From Ceratothoa steindachneri (Eukaryota; Arthropoda; Malacostraca; Isopoda; Cymothoidae): DNA of 64,000 bases. A program made the translations under genes and the position numbers. The notes under the pieces are model-generated. The model was not told where the DNA came from. It saw nothing but the letters and a program-made list of their open reading frames with translations, and ran no database searches. Location of the stretch: assembly GCA_963969495.1 (NCBI GenBank), contig OZ018330.1:44632894-44696893 (forward strand). The letters run 5' to 3'. Below, one piece after another: positions 57,071 to 64,000 of this stretch. Numbering within the stretch: position 1 is the first letter of the stretch; every line of letters starts with the position of its first letter.

Positions 57071-58624
57071 TCCTTTATCCAGACCGCCTCTTCTTAGTTT
57101 AATTAATAAATACTCCATAAAATCCTGTAAATTTGAAATTAATTAATAAGATTACAAATAGTAACCACGTAAGGTCAGTAGTTCCTAGTAGAGAGTGCCA
57201 CAGTAATAAGATGAGTGTGGGAGGATTCCTGATCTCTGCTTTGCCATCTTGCACTACGAGCAGTATGAACTCGTACAGTACCACGAAGACCAATTTCTGT
57301 GCATTTGACTAAGGATAAATGCTTTTAGATCAACACACCTTTAAAGTTGCTGAAATTGTGCAGGATCTACTTGCCCTATGATTGCTGTTCTAGGTTATAG
57401 CAGATTCGTAAACTGTTCCACCAAACATACATCACCTTTTTTGCTTAAGAACACCAGACCTGCTAGTTTATGGTCGTTTTATATGATGAAAACAACGTAT
57501 GTGACTGCTCTCGAATGTCCTGCAAGACCTATTTCTCCTCACTTCACTAATAAATTCAAATATGGTTCATTCCTTAGACGTGAACGAAGTGAGAAATATA
57601 GCTGGATTTGGTCTAAACTGTTGTAAACACTACGAACGGATGACATTTGTAATGTTTATCAATTTAAAATTTTAGAAATAGAATCGCAACGAAAACTACA
57701 TGATCGTTTTAGTTACCTAATGGTCTCTAAAGGTGGTTTTATTTTTTATTTAAGAGCCCATCTGGCGACTGCCTACTTGGGCATAAGTCGCCGTACTCAA
57801 CACAGCCTACTACTAGACTATATTAAAAACAAACAAATAACAACGATAAAAAAGGACAAAGGCTAAAAAAAGAAGAAAACAAAGAAAAAGGCAACAAGAA
57901 GGAAGCAGGCTCCGACATCGGGGGTAGGCCCGCCTCTAAAGGTGAGAGGGAGCGTTTGAAAATTTCGAGAACACCGAAAACCAAGATTACAGCCTTGACT
58001 AATCACTTTATAAGGTCTTTATAAAAGAATATGGTTCACAAACTTTCCTCGAAACAAATTATACCTCAAGCGCTGCCATGAATCTACGTGAGGGTACAGT
58101 TATAGGCAAATTTCTGCTATGTCCCTGGGGTATTGAAATGCGTCCTTGAAATTTAGTGAGGGGGAGTTTGATGCTGCTGTCCTACTTACCTCCATCTTTG
58201 AGATGGGCACTGTCCTTCCTATCTATCAAATCAGTAATTTGCGTAACGATTAGCCATAGGTGAGTACCAAATGAAGGTAACAAATACCATATAGCTATAA
58301 TGAAAATTAAACTTTGGTCGAGTGAGAGTCTGGAAGAGTGTGAGAGAAAGTGGACAGTAGTATTTAGTAATTAGACGATTGAGTAATAGCTATTTTCCAC
58401 TGACCACTCTTCCCGTGACACAGGTGCCTCTGCCCTGTTTCGCTTCACTGATTTTTGTCTCTTCGAGAAAGAGTGAGGATCCTTTCCCTCCCCAAGGGTT
58501 GGAAAGTGGACTGGACGGGATCCAGATGGTCTGGAGAACGCATCATGCCCGAGTGGAAGTACAACTTCGGGCGAAATGTTCATCAGAGGAGAAAGAACCG
58601 CATTTTCAGGCGAATGAAGGCAGT
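57071..58624. other. Unassigned intergenic sequence
   Basis: Small frames occur (57378-57626, 58379-58648 plus strand) without motif or splice support. A G/C-patterned stretch GCCCATCTGGCGACTGCCTA at 57758 may be a repeat; nothing else was recognised. Confidence 0.35.
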
Positions 58625-59519
<895 letters not shown>

Positions 59520-60422
59520 AAAAATCCACTTAAATAAAAGTAAGACTTGAATTTTCAATCCCCTAAAATTTCTCTTAGTCACGACGTTATTTTCTTCAAT
59601 GGCTGAAGGCAAATACGCCGTAGATGGAGATGTGGCAATTAGTAATAGTTGAGAGATCATGCAATTTCTGGCAACCCACCAATGGTTATGGAAGCATATT
59701 CCAATTTTCTAAAAATATAAATGGTATTTTCCAAATACGATTTTGCCCTCAATTGCCAAAACTTAGTGAATGAATGTCATAAACTCTCGTAAGCATCTCG
59801 AAACCCTGCGGGTGAGCCTTAAACAATTGCTTAGATTTTAGGTTACGTTACGTTAGTTGCCATTCTGACCTAAACAGGTCGTCCTAAACGTGCCAATCAA
59901 TCTCCCAAATTGTAGTGTCGAGGATGCTCGTCACTCTCCTCTATTTTAGTCCCGCGGATCCTAATTTGAGGTTTTCCAGGCCTTTATTTATCATTTTTTT
60001 CTTAAAGCGAAAATAAACAAATCCCCTCCCTCCCACTAGAGATAGAGGGGGAAGGGAGGAATTGGGCAATCTTTTTACCATTTTACAAAGTCATTTGGTG
60101 TGTCGCTACATCTAACACCTCTGATATTTTTTAAATTGTCTGGAAGAGCAATTTCACGGTTAATAATCAGTCAAGTTGTTATTTACTTAAAACTCAGATG
60201 CCTAAACTAACGAGAGCATATGCCCCAGAACGTTTGTGAGAAGTGGTTCATAAATAAAGTGGTCAAGTTAGGGAAAGGGTAAATGTAAAGAAAGTACATA
60301 ATCCGTGTAATCTAACGAGGAGGTTTTGAGCGGTGGTGACCTGTAGGGCAGGCGACTCTCGAGATCGTGCCCAACTTCAATAATTTATTTAAGATTTTAC
60401 TTGTGCCCCAACTAATCCCCAC
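59520..60422. other. Unassigned intergenic sequence
   Basis: An imperfect hairpin CCCCTCCCTCCC / GGGGGAAGGGAGGA lies at about 60022-60060. No gene recognised. Confidence 0.4.
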
Positions 60423-61106
60423 ATGAGCAGAGAAATAAAAAAGAAGAAGTCTTCTATTAGGAAACACACCATAAGCTGTAAAACTGACATTTCTATCCAT
60501 AATTTTCAAGTATTAGCCTTTAACAACAACCAACATTGCCTAAGAACCAGCGAATCTTTATATATCAAACACTACAAACCTACACTCAATGAAGATTTAA
60601 GTGCAATATCATTATTAATTAACTAATTTTAACTACAGTTTGTTATTTGGTTTGTTTTTTTAACTAATGTTTGGTTAGTTGATTTTCCTCTCTCCCAAGC
60701 GTCACTGTAACCTATAAATACTAGCCCCTTGTTAAACCCACCATTTACTCTCTAGGATGGATCCACTTTAGTAAGTACCAAAATTAACCGTTTTATATTA
60801 AATGTTTTTTTACTCTTACAGTGTTTACAAAATTAGAAACAAAGTTTAAATTTATTATCTTTAACTATTGCCAGGTCAATTTCTCTTATAGTTTTTAATT
60901 AATTTCTGAAATAAACTAAATTTATTAACTACTTTTTTGAGTCAGTTTTAAAGCAAATTTAACTATTGCCAAGTCATATTTAAAATTTTAACTTATAGTA
61001 CATTTTATTGATATTTTATAATTGGTCACCTTTTAAAATAATTCAATGTCTTGTTGGCCCTGTTGGCCTTGTTGGCCTGAAGAAGAAAACTTGTAGTTTT
61101 CGAAAC
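60423..61106 (+). pseudogene. Penelope-like element 3' end (GIY-YIG C-terminus plus 3' UTR)
   Basis: The frame ending at 60626 reads ISIHNFQVLAFNNNQHCLRT, then SESLYIKHYKPTLNE. This matches the last segment of Penelope-like GIY-YIG domains (R-x-x-E-S-L-Y-I-x-x-x-K-P-x-L-N). About 450 bases of AT-rich 3' UTR follow, ending in a hairpin-CGAAACG motif and then (TA)n. The RT is absent. Confidence 0.6.
61077..61106 (+). ncRNA. Hammerhead-core-like motif at a Penelope-like 3' end
   Basis: CTGAAGA matches the hammerhead core CUGANGA. After one extra A, a 6-bp stem GAAAAC/GTTTTC with a 5-base loop leads straight into GAAAC, the second core strand. I could not find pairing for stem I, so self-cleavage is doubtful. 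It may be a degenerate relic. Confidence 0.45.
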
Positions 61107-61162
61107 GTAGTAAGAAATTAAAGTATGTTGCATCCGTTTCTGGTGGCTCTGAGATTTATCCT

Positions 61163-61164
<2 letters not shown>

Positions 61165-61227
<63 letters not shown>
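61165..61227. repeat. (TA)n microsatellite, ~63 bp
   Basis: Pure array 58 bases downstream of the Penelope-like 3' motif. Confidence 0.98.
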
Positions 61228-61234
<7 letters not shown>

Positions 61235-62398
61235 GAGTGCATTTTTCCATGTATTTATAATATTCTTTTCTGCCATGTATGCATGTAAACACGTATCAAT
61301 GCATGTATATCTGATTGAAAAATTCTACTTGATGGAAGTTGTAATAAGAAACTAAAACTTCAAAAGTATCTAAGGCTCACAAAATACTTTCCTGATGCAT
61401 TGCAGATATTTGCATATACTGATGAATTTAAGTCATACGTACGAATAGATCCATGTATATTTATATTCGTACACGTGTTCATGGCTTTTAGCTGGAATCA
61501 AAGAATGAATAAGAGCATCTAATTTCTTTGTTCTCTCGTGGGCTATAATTTAGAGATAAGCGATCGTAAAATGTCCCTCGAGGCTGGTGGGAGGTTAAGA
61601 GTTTAATCTTCTCATTGGGGGCTATCCTCCCCCCCGCTGATCTTTATTTATGTCGCTCCAAATTCATTAAATTTAGTTCCATGCAGGAATGTTCACAAAA
61701 GAACTAAGATCAAGTAGTCATATCTTTACTGTTTAGAATATTTAGCTACACTATCCAAATATTTACATGTTTAAAACTTTTTATGCAGCCGATATTATTT
61801 ATTAAAAATATCATTATTTATTGTGTTTTTCCTTCTTTGTATATCAGCTTCAGGGGCAAATTCTGTTCAGTTGAGTTCCCTTCCTCCCTGATTACGAAAG
61901 AGCGGAGGTTATCAAAATTTATAAGTTACTATTTTTCCACCTCTTTTTTTATTAACGAAATCACGAGAACAGATTCTCGATCCGATTACGACCTGGAGTG
62001 TTTCTAATCAAGAACCGATTATTTCATTGCAATGGTGCTACATTATGTCGTAAAAGCGGATATCACCACCAAATTGCTCTTGGATCGTTGGAAGGATTTG
62101 ATGTGGAATATTCATGAGAAGAAATGTGAAAGAGCCAACTCCCTAAGTGTTCTTCGGTCTGTTGACCTCCCAGAGAAAGGTGTTTCATTCGAGAACATAA
62201 CTGTACGAGTCTTCCATTATCCCTTCTTTCTATTTTATCGAGAATGGCGCAGAGTAGATGCCATTGCCTCTCGTTCCCTATTAACTCCATTGGTTCAAAA
62301 ATTGAACATTTGCCCACAAATTCACTAAAATTTAATATTGACAAAATTGAATCTTCTCCCACACCTCAAATCAGGTAGAGCCTACGTGTGTTCATATA
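61228..62398. other. Unassigned intergenic sequence
   Basis: A 98-codon plus-strand frame (62032-62328) has no recognisable domain or splice sites; nothing else stands out. Confidence 0.35.
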
Positions 62399-62641
62399 CA
62401 GGGTGTCCCCAAAGTCTAGCCCGATAAGAAACAACAAGGTAATTTGAAGCTATCAAACAAATAGAGCAATGCTCAGAAATATACAAAGACTTGTCGTTGT
62501 CCGAAGCGTCAGAAAATGTAGATAAGTAAATGATGCCATTCTTAACATGTTTATATCTGATAATAAATCAATTTTATAATAAAGTCATAGTGATTTTCTT
62601 TTATGTTTTCCTCTAGGGGCAAGACTTTGGGGACACCCCTG
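62399..62641. mobile_element. 243-bp Tc1/mariner-type MITE
   Basis: The ends are CAGGGTGTCCCCAAAGTCT and the inverted AGACTTTGGGGACACCCCTG-like terminus (one base longer). TA precedes the left end; the right flank has AA, probably a mutated TA. Interior is non-coding. The terminal pattern resembles that of the MITE at 3534-3825, pointing to related transposases. Confidence 0.8.
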
Positions 62642-63109
62642 AATATGCATGGTTGACGGGGTACTATAAGCATACATACAAACCATATAATACGTTAATT
62701 CCCAGGAAGATTACAAATCATGAAATGAAGGGCCTCGGCCTCACAAAACATCGAATCAAATTCTGCGTGATGCAACTCTTCATTTTTTTTTTTCTCTGTC
62801 ACCTTCAGGAAAAGTCCGTTCAATAGGGACTGTTTCCATGCCAACGGAAGCATGATTATGGGAGTTAAGTAATCCCCCTACCCCTCCCAACACTCAAAAT
62901 ATTCTCTTTTAGCCACTCTACACATTTTCCATGCCCATACCTCTACTTCCTGTACATGCTTTCTTTGTTTTTTGTATTTTAAACAAATAAATAACCTGCG
63001 TATTTGACCATCCAAGCTGCCCGAGCCATACGGGAAAGAGGGTGGGGCTTATATGGATCCAAAGGAAGATCAGTCTCTGTAGAAGTAGAAACATGATCTC
63101 CTGTCCCAT
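62642..63109. other. Unassigned intergenic sequence
   Basis: Poly(T) at about 62785 and no coding motif recognised. Confidence 0.4.
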
Positions 63110-63129
63110 ACAGGTGCGCTCGAATATCC

Positions 63130-63370
63130 GAATTGTGCACCCCCGTAGACCTCAAGTGGATCTCAGTAGACCCCAGGGAGCCCTAGTAGACCCTATTGGA
63201 CCCCAGTTGATCTCAGTATACCCCAGTAGACCCCCAGTAGCCCCAAGTAGAGCTCAGTGGATCCCACTAGACCCCAGTAGACCCTATTGTACCCCATTAG
63301 ACCTTACTGGATCCCAGTAGACCCAAGTGGACCCTAGTAGACTCTAGTAGACCTCAGTCGACCTCAGTGG
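63130..63370. repeat. Minisatellite of degenerate ~10-11-bp AGTAGACCCC units
   Basis: Variants such as AGTAGACCCC, AGTGGATCCC and AGTTGATCTC follow each other for about 230 bases. The Asp/Pro-rich open frame across it is a product of the repeat. Confidence 0.85.
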
Positions 63371-63817
63371 CAGGCAGAAGGACATAATGTACGTTTACCC
63401 CAAAGAGACCAGAGCCAAGATTTATTTATTCATTAACTCACACCGTCCATTTTCAAGCCCAGGTTAATTAATTCATCCTGCTGAGGCTTTTCTCGATGTC
63501 ACCCGCAGCATACTCGTCACAATGGCAACCGAATTGGTACTTTTGAAGGTGTCCTCATTGATCAAGCTTGCCATGTAATCTCCTGGCTACGCCATTTTAG
63601 GTTTAAGAGGTTAGCTTTTGTATTTTTTCACATTTTTCCTCTTTTCCGCTTCTTTCACTTTTTATTCCACCCGCCTTCGCTCTCCCTCCGCACAAGGAAG
63701 ATGCACTGGTTAGAGTACCAATTTTTCTTTCCCTTCTTCCCCTCAATGGTGGAGACAAGTTCTATTTGTATGGACTTGTTCTTTTTGTTTGTGAATCCGC
63801 CCTGTCCCCCCCTCCTC

Positions 63818-63821
<4 letters not shown>
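63371..63821. other. Unassigned intergenic sequence
   Basis: No motif recognised; T/C-rich on the plus strand toward the end. Confidence 0.4.

Positions 63822-63885
<64 letters not shown>
63822..63885. repeat. (TA)n microsatellite, ~64 bp
   Basis: Pure TA array inside a pyrimidine-rich flank near the end of the window. Confidence 0.98.
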
Positions 63886-63888
<3 letters not shown>

Positions 63889-64000
63889 CTTCTCCCCTTC
63901 TCTCCTTCACCTAATTGTTGCTTCGTTGTAAATTCTCCTCTCGGTTACCCAACTTTCCCTTATTTCCTCATTTCTCTTAATGATACCTGGCTTTAGTACG

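Overview
The window is a stretch of a repeat-rich animal genome. The evidence is split genes with GT-AG introns, long (TA)n microsatellites and many decayed transposable elements. The element mix suggests an arthropod, and I infer a crustacean. That mix is Penelope-like, CR1, L2, I-like and Jockey-like LINEs, Ty3/Gypsy, several Tc1/mariner families, a Merlin-like fragment, and MITEs with TA target sites. All family calls were made by reading translations by eye; no database search was possible. Nothing resembles a bacterial operon or a CRISPR array.

Two host genes can be supported. (1) On the + strand at 9.7-13.4 kb lies the 3' part of a type-I DnaJ/Hsp40 co-chaperone gene (DNAJA2-like). Its four phase-0 exons carry the last two zinc-finger repeats, the C-terminal substrate-binding domains and the tail. 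The J-domain exons are not visible, and a mariner fossil sits in the last intron. (2) On the - strand at 55.5-47.5 kb, three coding exons with matching splice phases assemble into a predicted secreted protein of about 633 residues. It has a signal peptide, a long Ser/Thr/Asn-rich region with many N-glycosylation sequons, and a C-terminal part with Thr/Tyr/Val-rich strings. I do not recognise its function. A transposase fossil and other repeats fill its 5.3-kb first intron.

Layout: 0-9 kb holds an ~0.84-kb element with ~140-bp inverted arms, LINE remnants, a 292-bp MITE, and an I-like LINE (- strand) interrupted by a 460-bp hAT-like MITE. 9.7-13.4 kb is the DNAJA gene. 15.4-22 kb is a nest of a Jockey-like LINE with a poly(A) tail, a Penelope-like fragment, (TA)n, a Tc1-like element and a Merlin-like fragment, bracketed by two 165-bp direct repeats (about 98% identical by eye). 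24.6-28.6 kb holds a Ty3/Gypsy pol fossil and the best-preserved Penelope-like element (411-codon RT plus GIY-YIG frame). 29.7-37.4 kb holds two CR1 LINEs in tandem with esterase-like ORF1s. 38.1-40.1 kb is a 397-bp tandem repeat, each full unit carrying a tRNA-like SINE head, with one unit split by a possible solo LTR. 40.3-46.9 kb holds a Tc1-like fossil, an L2-like LINE and another LINE remnant. 47.5-55.5 kb is the secreted-protein gene. 56-64 kb holds a LINE RT fragment, a SINE, microsatellites, a Penelope-like 3' end, a MITE and a minisatellite.

The most interesting leads are the unknown secreted protein, the hairpin-CGAAAC motif at Penelope-like 3' ends (possible degenerate hammerhead cores), the 165-bp repeats abutting a prematurely polyadenylated LINE, and the tRNA-headed tandem array. 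I did not find a convincing new multi-gene system.
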